From Polycyclovorans sp. (GTDB taxonomy: Bacteria > Pseudomonadota > Gammaproteobacteria > Nevskiales > Nevskiaceae): a stretch of 64,000 bases of DNA. Positions 1 through 7,643 of this stretch are shown here, piece by piece (position 1 is the stretch's first letter; each line of letters begins with the position of its first letter). The position numbers and the translations under genes were made by a program. Location: positions 1 through 64,000 of the forward strand of contig PAKU01000029.1 of the NCBI GenBank assembly GCA_002706265.1. Direction: 5' to 3'. The notes beneath the pieces are model-generated. The model did no database searches and was not told where the DNA came from. It was given only the letters and a program-made list of their open reading frames with translations.

Positions 1-178
1 CGAACGGCTGCCGGCGTCGGCCGTCACCTTCGTAGCGCGCATGAAACGCCCTGAGGTTCAGCGCTTCCACGGTGTCGGATACGAAGTACGCCAAGTGCGC
101 CTCCGGCAGCCACTCCTTGAGCGAGGCGGGAAGCAACAGAAGCTGGTCAGGGGCGTACGGGCGGTAGGTCGTCGGCAT
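1..178 (-). CDS. IS1182-like transposase, N-terminal fragment cut by window edge
   Basis: Reading the minus strand from the ATG at 178 gives an open frame that runs off the window. Its first residues (MPTTYRPYAPDQLLLLP, then SLKEWLPEAHLAYFVSD and RYEGDGRRRQPF) match the well-conserved N-terminus of IS1182-family DDE transposases as I remember it. Only 59 residues are visible, so I cannot tell whether the gene is intact. It lies directly left of the element's maintenance genes, a place where Tn4371-type elements carry variable DNA between integrase and repA. I did not identify the terminal inverted repeat of this insertion sequence in 179-360. Confidence 0.75.
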   Translation of the reverse strand, partial: MPTTYRPYAPDQLLLLPASLKEWLPEAHLAYFVSDTVEALNLRAFHARYEGDGRRRQPF

Positions 179-360
179 GACCTATCGTAGCGTCAGTGCT
201 TTCTACCGCCCAGGCTCCTAGCACAGCTTCCGCCGCTTGAGAAGGGTCGTCTTGATGCGGACGCAAAACGGCCCTGATCGAAAACCCCTCGCTTCTTGAG
301 ACTGCCTCCATCCGGTCGCGCTGTGTGGCCGGGCGCTTTCAACCGATGGAGGTTCACACC

Positions 361-645
361 ATGCGTCCCGCTCCCTTGCGGCCTGCCGCCACTGTCTCGA
401 CCGCTGCCTCGCAGCCTCAACGCTATCTCACCAACGACGAAGCCGCCGAGTACCTGCGCCTGTCGCCGCGCACGCTGGAAAAGCAGCGCGTGATCGGCGG
501 CGGCCCTCGCTTTCGCAAGTTCGGCCGGCGCGTCATGTACGCCGTGGCTGACCTCGATGCCTGGGCCGACGCGCGCAGCTTCGAGGCCACGTCCGACCCC
601 GAATACGCCGAACGCCACGCCGGCGATTACCGCGATGGCCGCTGA
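361..645 (+). CDS. AlpA/excisionase-like helix-turn-helix protein
   Basis: A 94-residue protein whose centre (YLTNDEAAEYLRLSPRTLEKQR, followed by GPRFRKFGRRVMYAVADLDAWAD) is the winged-helix HTH_17 fold of excisionases and AlpA-type regulators. The ATG at 361 is chosen because GGAGG lies at 348-352, eight bases upstream; the frame stays open further upstream without a comparable site. In Tn4371-type elements a gene of this kind stands just before repA, as here. Known members act as small DNA-binding regulators or directionality factors; whether this one controls repA/parA or excision is inference. The tail (after about residue 75) is charged and probably disordered. Confidence 0.8.
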   Translation: MRPAPLRPAATVSTAASQPQRYLTNDEAAEYLRLSPRTLEKQRVIGGGPRFRKFGRRVMYAVADLDAWADARSFEATSDPEYAERHAGDYRDGR

Positions 646-659
646 TCGTCGGCGCGCGG

Positions 660-1502
660 GTGGCCCTCGTCGTGTCCGACCTGGAGCGGAAGCAACGCGA
701 ACAGCTCGACCTGTTCCGCGCGCTGCCGGGCGACATGGCGCCACGCGACGCACAAGACCTGATGGCCTATCCGTTCTTCTCGCTGGCGAAATCGCGGCGC
801 ACCGCGCCGATCGACTTCCGCTCCGGTGGCGTCACCGTGCGCGTGGAAGGCACGCAGGAGCACGGCATCGCCACCATCTGGGATGCCGACATCCTCATCT
901 GGGCCGCCAGCCAGATCGTCGAAGCGCGCGACACGGGCATTCGCCCGTCGCGCAGGATGCAGGCCACGCCCTACGAGATCCTGCGCTTCATCGGCCGCGG
1001 CACCTCGCTGCGCGACTATCAGCGCCTCAAGGCCGCGCTGGATCGCCTGCAATCGACCACGATTGCCACGTCGATCCGCGAGACCACGGGCCGGCGCCTG
1101 CACCGCTTCTCGTGGATCAACGAGTGGAAGGAGCGCGCGGACGCCCAGGGCGTGCCGCTCGGCCTCGAACTCATCCTGCCGGACTGGTTCTTCGCCGGCG
1201 TGCTGGACGAGGCCCTGGTGCTCACCATCGACCCGGCGTACTTCAAGCTCACCGGCGGCATCGAGCGCTGGCTGTACCGCCTGGTGCGCAAGCACGGCGG
1301 CCACCAGCGCGACGGCTGGCAGTTCGACTTCCGCTACCTGCACCGCAAGTCGGGCAGCCTGGCCAAGCCCCACGACTTCGCCTGCGACCTGCGCGCGCTG
1401 GTCGCGCGGCAGTCGCTGCCGGGCTACGCGCTGTCCATCGTGCGCTGGCCCGGCGAGCCGGAAATTCTCGCGTTCCGTCCCGTGCCGTCCACGGCACGTT
1501 GA
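660..1502 (+). CDS. repA: RepA-type replication initiator
   Basis: A 280-residue protein resembling the replication initiator A (RPA) family found in Tn4371-type ICEs and broad-host-range plasmids. Recognisable stretches are DLMAYPFFSLAKSRR near the start, RPSRRMQATPYEILRFIGRG and YQRLKAALDRLQSTTI in the middle, and ERWLYRLVRKHGG with FRYLHRKSGS towards the end; these form the winged-helix regions that bind iterons. The start is GTG at 660, 14 bases after the preceding stop; no strong ribosome site is visible, so translational coupling is likely. Three direct repeats and an AT-rich region lie directly downstream, which supports a real origin-binding role. In ICEs such genes allow transient plasmid-like replication after excision (family knowledge). 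Confidence 0.85.
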   Translation: MALVVSDLERKQREQLDLFRALPGDMAPRDAQDLMAYPFFSLAKSRRTAPIDFRSGGVTVRVEGTQEHGIATIWDADILIWAASQIVEARDTGIRPSRRMQATPYEILRFIGRGTSLRDYQRLKAALDRLQSTTIATSIRETTGRRLHRFSWINEWKERADAQGVPLGLELILPDWFFAGVLDEALVLTIDPAYFKLTGGIERWLYRLVRKHGGHQRDGWQFDFRYLHRKSGSLAKPHDFACDLRALVARQSLPGYALSIVRWPGEPEILAFRPVPSTAR

Positions 1503-1770
1503 TAACTGCGGGACAAGTTGTGAATGCGCTCGTGCTATCGGGCGTGCCGAGGCTCGTGCTATCAGGCGTGTCCCTATCGTGCTATCAGGCGTGCGAAATC
1601 GCCGCAAGCCCAATAACGGCGCGGGTTTCGGCGCTCTCTAACGTATCTAACCTTGAATATCTAACTTATAAGATAAACACCTTGGCGCGGTGGATAACCG
1701 CTCAAGGGCAACAGCAACAGCGTTTTCCAAGCTGTTCATCGGGCCACCTTCCGCAACGGAGGACGGCACC
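1503..1770 (+). other. Candidate replication origin (oriV) between repA and parA
   Basis: This non-coding interval contains, in order, the three iterons, a GC-rich spacer, an AT-rich stretch (about 1638-1680) with two direct copies of TATCTAAC at 1644-1651 and 1658-1665, and a near-consensus DnaA box on the minus strand at 1689-1697 (TTATCCACC, one mismatch from TTATCCACA). This order of iterons, unwinding-type AT-rich repeats and DnaA box is that of iteron-controlled plasmid origins. The last part (GGAGG at 1758-1762) is the parA ribosome site. Confidence 0.6.
1530..1593 (+). repeat. Three iteron-like direct repeats downstream of repA
   Basis: Three 17-bp copies of TCGTGCTATCRGGCGTG lie at 1530-1546, 1554-1570 and 1577-1593. 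The second and third are identical and the first differs at one base. Start-to-start spacing is 24 and 23 bp, about two helical turns, as in plasmid iterons. They begin 28 bp after the repA stop codon. Binding by RepA is inference. Confidence 0.8.
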
Positions 1771-2409
1771 ATGATCGTCGCCTTGCTAAATCAGAAAGGC
1801 GGTGTCGGCAAGACCACGCTCGCCACCCACATCGCCGGCGAACTCGCGCTGCGCGGTCAACAGGTCATCCTGCTGGATGCCGACCCGCAAGGCTCATCAC
1901 TGGACTGGACGCAGCGGCGCAGCCAGCAGGGCCTGCCGCGCTTGTTCAGCGCCGTCGGTCTCGCACGCGAAACGCTGCACCAGGAAGCGCCGGAGCTCGC
2001 ACGGCGCTGCGATCACATCGTCATCGACGGCCCGCCACGCATCGCCGCACTCGCGCGCTCCGCGCTGCTGGCGGCCGACCGCGTGCTAGTGCCGGTGCAG
2101 CCGAGTCCTTACGACCTGTGGGCGTCTGCCGAAATGGTGGCGCTGATCCGCGAAGCGCAAGTGTTCCGGCCGGCGCTGCGCGCGGCCTTCGTCATCAACC
2201 GGCGTGTCGTGCGCACCGTGATCGGACGCGAAGCGCGTGGCGCGCTCGCCGAACAGCCGCTGCCCGCACTGCACGCTGAAATTCGCCAGCGCATCGTCTT
2301 TGCCGACAGCGTGGCCGCTGGGCGGCTCGCACGCGAAACCGCGCCCGACAGCACGGCGGCACGCGAGATCGCCGCACTGGCCGACGAACTGCTGCGGTGG
2401 TCGCCATGA
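1771..2409 (+). CDS. parA: ParA-family partition ATPase
   Basis: A 212-residue ParA/MinD-type ATPase. The deviant Walker A motif KGGVGKTT is at residues 10-17, the LLDADPQGSSLDW motif (Walker A') at about 37-49 and the Walker B-like segment HIVIDGPP at about 84-91. It is the short ParA type without an N-terminal HTH, as in Tn4371-type ICEs. These ATPases segregate DNA together with a centromere-binding partner, probably the small protein encoded next, whose start overlaps this stop (ATGA-type overlap). The start is the ATG at 1771 with GGAGG eight bases upstream; a longer open frame upstream reads through origin DNA and is ignored. Confidence 0.92.
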   Translation: MIVALLNQKGGVGKTTLATHIAGELALRGQQVILLDADPQGSSLDWTQRRSQQGLPRLFSAVGLARETLHQEAPELARRCDHIVIDGPPRIAALARSALLAADRVLVPVQPSPYDLWASAEMVALIREAQVFRPALRAAFVINRRVVRTVIGREARGALAEQPLPALHAEIRQRIVFADSVAAGRLARETAPDSTAAREIAALADELLRWSP

Positions 2410-2657
2410 GCAGCGCACGCGGCAAGCGCATCGCCATCGGTGCGCGTCCGCCAGCGAATCCCGAGGCCGAAGCCTGGATTCGCCAGGGCGACGCCAACGG
2501 CGTGCAGAAAGGCGACCTCTACACCGCACGCCTCACGCTCGACATCACGCCGGCCATGCGCGCACGCATCAAGGTCTCGGCCTTCACGCAGGGCGTGACG
2601 GTGGCCGAGTTGTTGCGCGCGCTGCTGGAACGAGAGTTCCCGGAGAAAACGCCATGA
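2406..2657 (+). CDS. Small ParB-like DNA-binding protein
   Basis: An 83-residue protein starting at the ATG at 2406, four bases inside the end of parA. Its C-terminal half (YTARLTLDITPAMRARIKVSA, then GVTVAELLRALLEREFP) reads as a ribbon-helix-helix fold: one beta strand followed by two helices. By position it would be the partner of ParA, acting as centromere-binding protein and autorepressor; that role is inferred from context. The N-terminus is basic and probably flexible. It overlaps the next gene by four bases, so the partition genes and the DUF2840 gene form one translationally coupled unit. Confidence 0.75.
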   Translation: MSSARGKRIAIGARPPANPEAEAWIRQGDANGVQKGDLYTARLTLDITPAMRARIKVSAFTQGVTVAELLRALLEREFPEKTP

Positions 2658-3181
2658 CCCTTGCCACGCAGACGGCCACGGTCGCGCCGTCACCGCAGCC
2701 GCTCGCCGCGCTCGACAGCCGCGTGCCGCTCACGCGCGTGTCGCTCGCCTACCTCGCGCAGCGCATCAACCTCTATTTGCGCTTCGGCCATCCGGCGCGC
2801 ACCGCGCAGCTCGACCGCTGGCGGCGCTGCGCGATGTTCCTGCCAGTCGCGATCTTTTGTCGTATCCGCTGGGAATCCAACGACTACGGCACCGTGCGCT
2901 GGCAGCTCATGGTGTTGCAAGCCTGCACGCCATTCGACGCTATGCAGAGCATTCCTGGTGTGCGTCCCGGCGCACGCCTGCTGCTGCACGCCGAAGGCGA
3001 ACGGAAAGTGCGCGCGGTGCTCGCGCAGATCGACACCATCGAGGCTCTGAACCTCGACCCTGCCGACGTATCGCCCGCGTACTGGCGCACGCTGGGCAAC
3101 CGCCTGGCCGCGCGCCTGCCGTTGCCGGACTACACCCGTGAACGGCACGCCGCCTTCCTGGCCGGGAGGAACCTGCAATGA
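2654..3181 (+). CDS. DUF2840 domain protein
   Basis: A 175-residue protein of the DUF2840 family, found almost only in Tn4371-type and related conjugative elements. Typical stretches are LTRVSLAYLAQRINLYLRFG, CRIRWESNDYGTVRWQLMVLQAC and GVRPGARLLLHAEG. The start at 2654 overlaps the previous gene by four bases, and its stop overlaps traF in the same way. No membrane segment, signal peptide or catalytic motif is evident. The function is unknown; its constant place between the partition genes and traF suggests a role in maintenance or DNA processing, but nothing in the sequence proves this. Confidence 0.8.
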   Translation: MTLATQTATVAPSPQPLAALDSRVPLTRVSLAYLAQRINLYLRFGHPARTAQLDRWRRCAMFLPVAIFCRIRWESNDYGTVRWQLMVLQACTPFDAMQSIPGVRPGARLLLHAEGERKVRAVLAQIDTIEALNLDPADVSPAYWRTLGNRLAARLPLPDYTRERHAAFLAGRNLQ

Positions 3182-3729
3182 CCACCGCGACCGCAACCCT
3201 TCCTCGCGCGCGTATCGTCCTGGCTGCACTCACTGCCTGCGGCCTCGCTGCGCTGGCCTGGGCAGCCTTCGTGCAACCGTCGGCGCGCATCGTCTACAAC
3301 CCGTCCGACAGCGTGCCGGTCGGCTGGTATCGCATCGACTCTGCCGACTCGCTGCCCCGTCCGTTGTCCGTGGGCAGCATCGTGCTGACCACCTTGCCGG
3401 CAGACGCCGCCGCGCTGGCCGCGCAGCGCGGCTACCTGCCGTCGCACATTCCGCTGCTCAAACGTGTCGGCGCGGTCGCGCCACAACACGTCTGCATCGT
3501 CAATGGCATCGTGCGCATCGACGGCGTGCCGGTGGCCGCCGTGCTGCGCGCCGACCGCTGGGGCCGGTCGCTGCCATCCTGGCCGCAGTGCGGGCCGCTC
3601 GCCCAAGGCGAACTATTTCTGCTCAGCGCCACCAATCCGGCATCGTTCGACAGCCGTTACTTCGGTCCGGTCAGCGCATCCGCCGTGATCGGCGTGGCGC
3701 GACCGATCTGTCTGGAGACACGCCCATGA
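3178..3729 (+). CDS. traF: Conjugal transfer signal peptidase TraF
   Basis: A 183-residue inner-membrane protease of the S26 family, TraF subgroup. It has one N-terminal membrane segment (about residues 12-31). The expected nucleophile is Ser45 in NPSDSVPVGWYR and the general base Lys95 in PLLKRVGAVAP, matching the Ser-Lys dyad of RP4 TraF. In RP4, TraF cuts the TrbC propilin and circularises it, so the substrate here is probably the TrbC encoded at 21674. The gene lies far from the trb operon, as in Tn4371. It starts four bases before the end of the DUF2840 gene. Confidence 0.9.
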   Translation: MTTATATLPRARIVLAALTACGLAALAWAAFVQPSARIVYNPSDSVPVGWYRIDSADSLPRPLSVGSIVLTTLPADAAALAAQRGYLPSHIPLLKRVGAVAPQHVCIVNGIVRIDGVPVAAVLRADRWGRSLPSWPQCGPLAQGELFLLSATNPASFDSRYFGPVSASAVIGVARPICLETRP

Positions 3730-4133
3730 CCTTGCACAACCGCCTGTCGTCCGACAGGCAGCCTTCGCGTTCATGCCGGTGCGGCGCGCGTACATTCGCA
3801 CCGCGCTTCGCCCGGCATTCCCCCGTGCAGACAGCTTGCCCCGAGCGCGCCATGCCGCAGGCATGGGTGGCGCTCGCCGGCGGTCGAGCTGCGCCTTGCG
3901 CAGCGCCGCCGGGGCATCGCACCCCCGTGCCGTCAGGCCGGGGGAAGATGCAGGGCAAGATTGAAGGGTGCGGCACCACGGTGCCCACAAAGCCAGTCTG
4001 CACGTGGGGTTGGCGCGGCACGCGCCTTATCACGGCACCGTGCCGTGAACAGTGCCAATGCCGCATGGCCATTGACGAAACCGCGTGCATCGCGCCCTCT
4101 GGCTCGCTGGACTGCGCCGGAGCCGCCGCATGA
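3726..4133 (+). CDS. Doubtful Arg/Cys/Pro-rich open frame between traF and the relaxase
   Basis: An open frame of 135 residues beginning with an ATGA overlap at the traF stop and ending inside the start of the relaxase gene. The predicted protein is rich in Cys, Arg and Pro, has no recognisable domain and looks like translation of non-coding GC-rich DNA. Its second half covers three strong palindromes that are better explained as a transfer origin. I list it because the overlap geometry fits a gene, but I think it is more likely non-coding. Confidence 0.25.
   Translation: MTLHNRLSSDRQPSRSCRCGARTFAPRFARHSPVQTACPERAMPQAWVALAGGRAAPCAAPPGHRTPVPSGRGKMQGKIEGCGTTVPTKPVCTWGWRGTRLITAPCREQCQCRMAIDETACIAPSGSLDCAGAAA
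3972..4047 (+). other. Cluster of three palindromes, candidate oriT
   Basis: Three hairpin-forming sequences occur within 76 bp just before the relaxase gene. GGCACC and GGTGCC are separated by 2 bp (3972-3985). GGCGCG and CGCGCC are separated by 3 bp (4012-4026). CACGGCAC and GTGCCGTG are separated by one base (4031-4047). Transfer origins are typically runs of inverted repeats next to the relaxase gene. No clear nick consensus was found inside the cluster, so the assignment is inference. Confidence 0.45.
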
Positions 4134-6085
4134 ACCGGCACAGCAATGACGCCGCCGACCGCTTCCGCCTGCGTCCCGGCGCGCCGAAGAATCGCGGCGA
4201 TGCCTTCGTCTCCAAGGTGCTGCGCCAGGCCAGCAAGGCGGCCAATGCGACCGGCGGCAAGCGCGGCAAAGCGCCCGGCTCGCGGCTGGGGCGCGGCCAC
4301 GTCGCCGCGCGCTTCACCGGCCAGTCGCTCTCCGCGAACGCACGCCGCGCCACCGTCAAGGTGCGGCTGGTGTATCTCAAGCAGGCCGGCGCGCGTTCGA
4401 CCATCACGCACCTGCGCTACATCGAACGCGAAGGCGTCGGCCGCGACGGCGAGCCGGGGCAGGCATACAGCGCAACAACCGACGACGCAGACCTGACCGC
4501 CTTCGAGGAACGCGGCCGCGGCGACCGGCACCAGTTCCGCTTCATCGTCTCACCGGAAGACGCTGCCGAACTAGACGATCTGCGGCGCTACACCCGCGAC
4601 CTGATGACGCGCATGGAAGCCGACCTGGGCACGCGGCTGGAGTGGGTGGCGGTCGATCACTGGAACACCGACAATCCGCATACGCACGTCGTCTTGCGCG
4701 GCAAGGACAACACCGGCAAAGACCTCATCATCTCGCAGGACTACATCACGCGCGGCATGCGCGAGCGCGCCGCCGAAGTCGCCACCGAATGGCTGGGGCC
4801 GCGCACCGAGCTGGAGATCCAGCGCGCCATGCAGCGCGAAGTCGATCAGGCGCGGTGGACCGGGCTGGATCGCAGCTTGCAGCGCGAGGCCGTGGACGGC
4901 CTGGTGCATGTCGAGCGCTTCAACGAACCCCGGCTGCAACGCCAGCGCTTGCTGCTGGTGGGCCGCCTGCAACGCTTGCAGCGCATGGGACTGGCGAGTG
5001 AGCCGCAGCCCGGCGTGTGGGCGGTCCATGCCGAGGCGGAACAAACGCTGCGCGCGATGGGCGAGCGTGGCGACATCATCCGCACGATGCAGCGGGCAAT
5101 GGGCGGCACGCAGCGCGAGCTGGCGGTGTTCGAGCCGGGCGAGAACGCCCGCCCGATCATCGGCCGCGTCGCCGCCAAGGGCCTCGCCGATGAGCTGTAC
5201 GACAAGGGCTACCTGGTGCTCGACGGCATCGACGGCAAAGCCCACTACGTCGCGTTGCCGGCCAAGACGGAACTGGAGCAGTACCCGGCCGGCGCGGTGG
5301 TGGAAGTCAAGGGTTCGGCCGGCGTGCGCGCGGCGGACAGGACCATCGCCGCGCTGGCCACCGATGGTCTGTACCGCACCGATCATCACGTGACCGTTGC
5401 CAAGGCGCAGGCCGTGCCCGGCCGCGACCCCGCCGATGTGGTGGCGACCCATGTCCGCCGGCTGGAAGCCCTGCGCCGCGCTGGCATCGTCGAGCGCCTG
5501 GCCGAAGGCGTCTGGCAGGTGCCGGCCGACCTGCCCGAGCAGGGCCGGCAGTACGACACGCAGCGCGCCGGGGGCGTGGCGGTGGAGCTGAAATCGCACC
5601 TGCCCATCGAGCGGCAGGCCCGCGTGATCGGTGCCACCTGGCTGGATCAGCAGTTGATTGGCGGTGGTCGGGGCATCGGCGAGTCTGGCTTTGGCGGCGA
5701 GGTCAAGAATGCGCTGCAACAGCGTGCCGACTTTCTCGAAGAACAGGGGCTGGCCGAGCGGCGCGGCCAGCGCGTCATCCTCGCCCGCAAGCTGCTGGCG
5801 ACACTGCGCGGGCGTGAGGTATCCGTTGCCGCCGAGAGAATCGCGGCGGAGACCGGCCTGGAGCATCGCCTGATAAAGGAGGGCCAACGCGCCAGCGGCA
5901 TCTACCGGCGCAACATCATGCTTGCCAGCGGACGCTATGCGATGCTCGATGACGGCAAGCACTTCAGTCTGGTGCCGTGGAAGCCGGTGATCGAGCGGCG
6001 TCTCGGCCAGCAGATGTCTGCCGTCATGCAAGGCGGCGCGGTGTCCTGGCAGATCGGACGGCAGCGGGGGGCTTCCATCGGCTGA
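4130..6085 (+). CDS. VirD2-like conjugative relaxase with DUF3363 region
   Basis: A 651-residue relaxase that would nick oriT and pilot the single strand into the recipient. The N-terminal 200 residues hold the nuclease: a candidate catalytic tyrosine Tyr97 in THLRYIERE and the metal-binding histidines His177, His184 and His186 in DHWNTDNPHTHVV. The rest matches the DUF3363 extension of VirD2-like relaxases in Tn4371-type ICEs (rlxS or virD2 in different papers). The start at 4130 was chosen because it begins the conserved MNRHSNDAADRFRLRPG sequence; the frame is open further upstream. It follows the palindrome cluster and precedes the cargo. Motifs point to the MOB-P class, which is inference. 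Confidence 0.9.
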   Translation: MNRHSNDAADRFRLRPGAPKNRGDAFVSKVLRQASKAANATGGKRGKAPGSRLGRGHVAARFTGQSLSANARRATVKVRLVYLKQAGARSTITHLRYIEREGVGRDGEPGQAYSATTDDADLTAFEERGRGDRHQFRFIVSPEDAAELDDLRRYTRDLMTRMEADLGTRLEWVAVDHWNTDNPHTHVVLRGKDNTGKDLIISQDYITRGMRERAAEVATEWLGPRTELEIQRAMQREVDQARWTGLDRSLQREAVDGLVHVERFNEPRLQRQRLLLVGRLQRLQRMGLASEPQPGVWAVHAEAEQTLRAMGERGDIIRTMQRAMGGTQRELAVFEPGENARPIIGRVAAKGLADELYDKGYLVLDGIDGKAHYVALPAKTELEQYPAGAVVEVKGSAGVRAADRTIAALATDGLYRTDHHVTVAKAQAVPGRDPADVVATHVRRLEALRRAGIVERLAEGVWQVPADLPEQGRQYDTQRAGGVAVELKSHLPIERQARVIGATWLDQQLIGGGRGIGESGFGGEVKNALQQRADFLEEQGLAERRGQRVILARKLLATLRGREVSVAAERIAAETGLEHRLIKEGQRASGIYRRNIMLASGRYAMLDDGKHFSLVPWKPVIERRLGQQMSAVMQGGAVSWQIGRQRGASIG

Positions 6086-6133
6086 CTGTTCGCCGCAGAC
6101 AGGAAGCTCGACCCGGCACTGCCGAAAGCATGA

Positions 6134-6180
6134 TATCCTGATAGAAACCGATTGACGGTCGGTTTTTTGTGAGTAATACT
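6134..6180 (+). promoter_or_regulatory. Promoter and operator of the BlaI/M56 regulatory pair
   Basis: A perfect inverted repeat, AAACCGA (6145-6151) and TCGGTTT (6159-6165), separated by TTGACGG. The spacer supplies a -35 element TTGACG (6152-6157), and TAATAC (6174-6179) follows 16 bases later as the -10. A repressor bound here would cover the -35 box. The same inverted repeat stands before the czcC-like gene (7644-7666), so autoregulation by the BlaI-like protein is the simplest reading. Confidence 0.65.
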
Positions 6181-6213
6181 TGAGGCTTCAGTCAAGCATT
6201 TGGGTCCAACAAG

Positions 6214-6612
6214 TTGACTAATCCTGAGGTGCCGCCGCTGGGCGATCTAGAAATTGCTGTGCTCGAAGACATCTGGCGCTTCGGTGCATCCGACGCTAAG
6301 ACGGTTTACGCGCGCGTAGGGCGATCACGGTCGATCACATTGAACACCGTGCAGTCCACCTTGGAGCGTCTGTTTCGCAAGCGCATCCTGCAACGCGAGA
6401 AGATCAGTCACGCCTACGAGTACTCGGCCAAGCTGTCTCGTTCGGAACTGATTCACAAGATGGTGGAGTCCACGGTGCGCCGCGTTGCAGGCCCTCAGCC
6501 CGATGCGTTGCTGTCAGCTTTCGCCGATCTCGCTGCGCGAGCGGACGACGACCAGCTCAAGCGACTGGAGGAAATGATTGCGCGCCGTCGCGCCGAACTG
6601 GACGAGAATTGA
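6214..6612 (+). CDS. BlaI/MecI-family repressor
   Basis: A 132-residue winged-helix repressor. LGDLEIAVLEDIWRFG, DAKTVYARVGRSRSITLNTVQST and LERLFRKRILQREK form the BlaI DNA-binding domain; the C-terminal half is the dimerisation region. The start appears to be TTG at 6214 because no ATG or GTG precedes the conserved PLGDLE segment; this is uncertain. Classical BlaI represses beta-lactamase genes and is destroyed when the BlaR1 sensor is activated. Here the partner is an M56 peptidase and the neighbours are metal-efflux genes, so the likely role is metal-responsive repression. The stop is 3 bases before the M56 start. Confidence 0.85.
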   Translation: MTNPEVPPLGDLEIAVLEDIWRFGASDAKTVYARVGRSRSITLNTVQSTLERLFRKRILQREKISHAYEYSAKLSRSELIHKMVESTVRRVAGPQPDALLSAFADLAARADDDQLKRLEEMIARRRAELDEN

Positions 6613-6615
6613 TTG

Positions 6616-7608
6616 ATGAGCCATGGGCAGCTACTTCAATTTGCGCTGCTGGCCGGATTCGTTCTGGCGATCACGCTCAGCCTGCTGATTGCAGTTTGTG
6701 GGCGTCTATTGCGCCGTCGGCTGTCGAGCAAGACGCCTCCTCAACGGGCGCGAATAACCTGGTGGATACTGGTAACACCCGCACTGGCGGGTATTGCCTA
6801 TGCGGCCATGACCGTCGCCATGCCATCGGTGTTCCATGACTCGGACCGATTGGCCGCAGCTTGTTACCAGCACTCGGGTTCGCTCTTGCATTTGTGCGTA
6901 TGGCACCCGAGTGACAGTGGGCAAAGCCTCTTGTTATGGGGAGCACTGGCGTTGCTGGCGGCGTATGCAGTTTGGCTGGCGGCGCGGGCGGCGTTGAGTC
7001 TTTGGCGTGCTCGACAAACCCTTGCAGCGATGCTGCGCTTGAGCTGGCGCCCCGGACATCCGGACAAACTGCATGTGCTTGACGCCGATCAGCCCATGGC
7101 GCTGGCCTGCGGCATCGGGCGTGGCCATATTCTGCTTTCGACATCGTTGATGCAGCGGCTCGATGCAACGCAGTTGCGCGTCGTGCTGGCGCATGAGCAG
7201 GCGCACATCGCCCATCGCGATGTCCTGTACCGCTTGATCGCCATCGTGCTATCGAGCATCCAGTTGCCGGGCACTCGCCGCCGGTTGTTGCGGGATCTGG
7301 AGCTTGCCCTGGAGCAGCGTTGCGACTTCGCCGCTGCCAGCGCGGTGGGCTGTCCGCTGGTGGTGGCCGAGACCATTGTCGCAGTGGAAAAGATATTTCG
7401 GAACCACGCCAGGGAGCACAGACCGTTGTCGATGGCGTTTTTCTCCGACTTCGTTCCCGAGCGCGTCGAGGCATTGCTGGCGCCCGAGCACAGTGCGGTG
7501 TCGTACTTGGGCGCGTTTCTCGGTTTTTGTGTGCTGGTGTTTTGCAGCCTATCGACAGGCTGGCTGCACGCCTTTACCGAATCACTTATTACCGTGCTGA
7601 CAAGGTAA
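6616..7608 (+). CDS. BlaR1-like M56 membrane metallopeptidase without sensor domain
   Basis: A 330-residue integral membrane protein. Hydrophobic segments lie at about residues 7-30, 48-68, 103-125 and near the C-terminus. The zinc-peptidase motif is HEQAH at residues 193-197 (VVLAHEQAHIAHRD), as in M56 peptidases such as BlaR1 and MecR1. BlaR1 is about 600 residues and ends in an extracytoplasmic penicillin-binding domain; that domain is absent here, and only a short hydrophobic tail follows the peptidase. It probably transmits a signal that inactivates the upstream repressor; the signal, perhaps a metal, is unknown. The ATG at 6616 is 3 bases after the repressor stop. Confidence 0.85.
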   Translation: MSHGQLLQFALLAGFVLAITLSLLIAVCGRLLRRRLSSKTPPQRARITWWILVTPALAGIAYAAMTVAMPSVFHDSDRLAAACYQHSGSLLHLCVWHPSDSGQSLLLWGALALLAAYAVWLAARAALSLWRARQTLAAMLRLSWRPGHPDKLHVLDADQPMALACGIGRGHILLSTSLMQRLDATQLRVVLAHEQAHIAHRDVLYRLIAIVLSSIQLPGTRRRLLRDLELALEQRCDFAAASAVGCPLVVAETIVAVEKIFRNHAREHRPLSMAFFSDFVPERVEALLAPEHSAVSYLGAFLGFCVLVFCSLSTGWLHAFTESLITVLTR

Positions 7609-7643
7609 GCGGACATGATTGTTTGTGGTGTTTTCATGTCCAA

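Noticed and set aside
1530-1593. Short direct repeats considered as a CRISPR array
   Set aside because: Repeats are only 17 bp with 6-7 bp between them, no cas genes are present, and their place after repA fits iterons.
557-1774. Open frame of 405 codons running through repA in another frame
   Set aside because: The Arg/Pro/His-rich translation has no recognisable domain, while the repA frame matches a known family.
6134-6141. TATCCTGA, resembling the VirD2/IncP nick core TATCCTG|C
   Set aside because: A 7-base match is expected several times by chance in 64 kb, it lies in a promoter with another clear function, and no inverted repeats of oriT type surround it.
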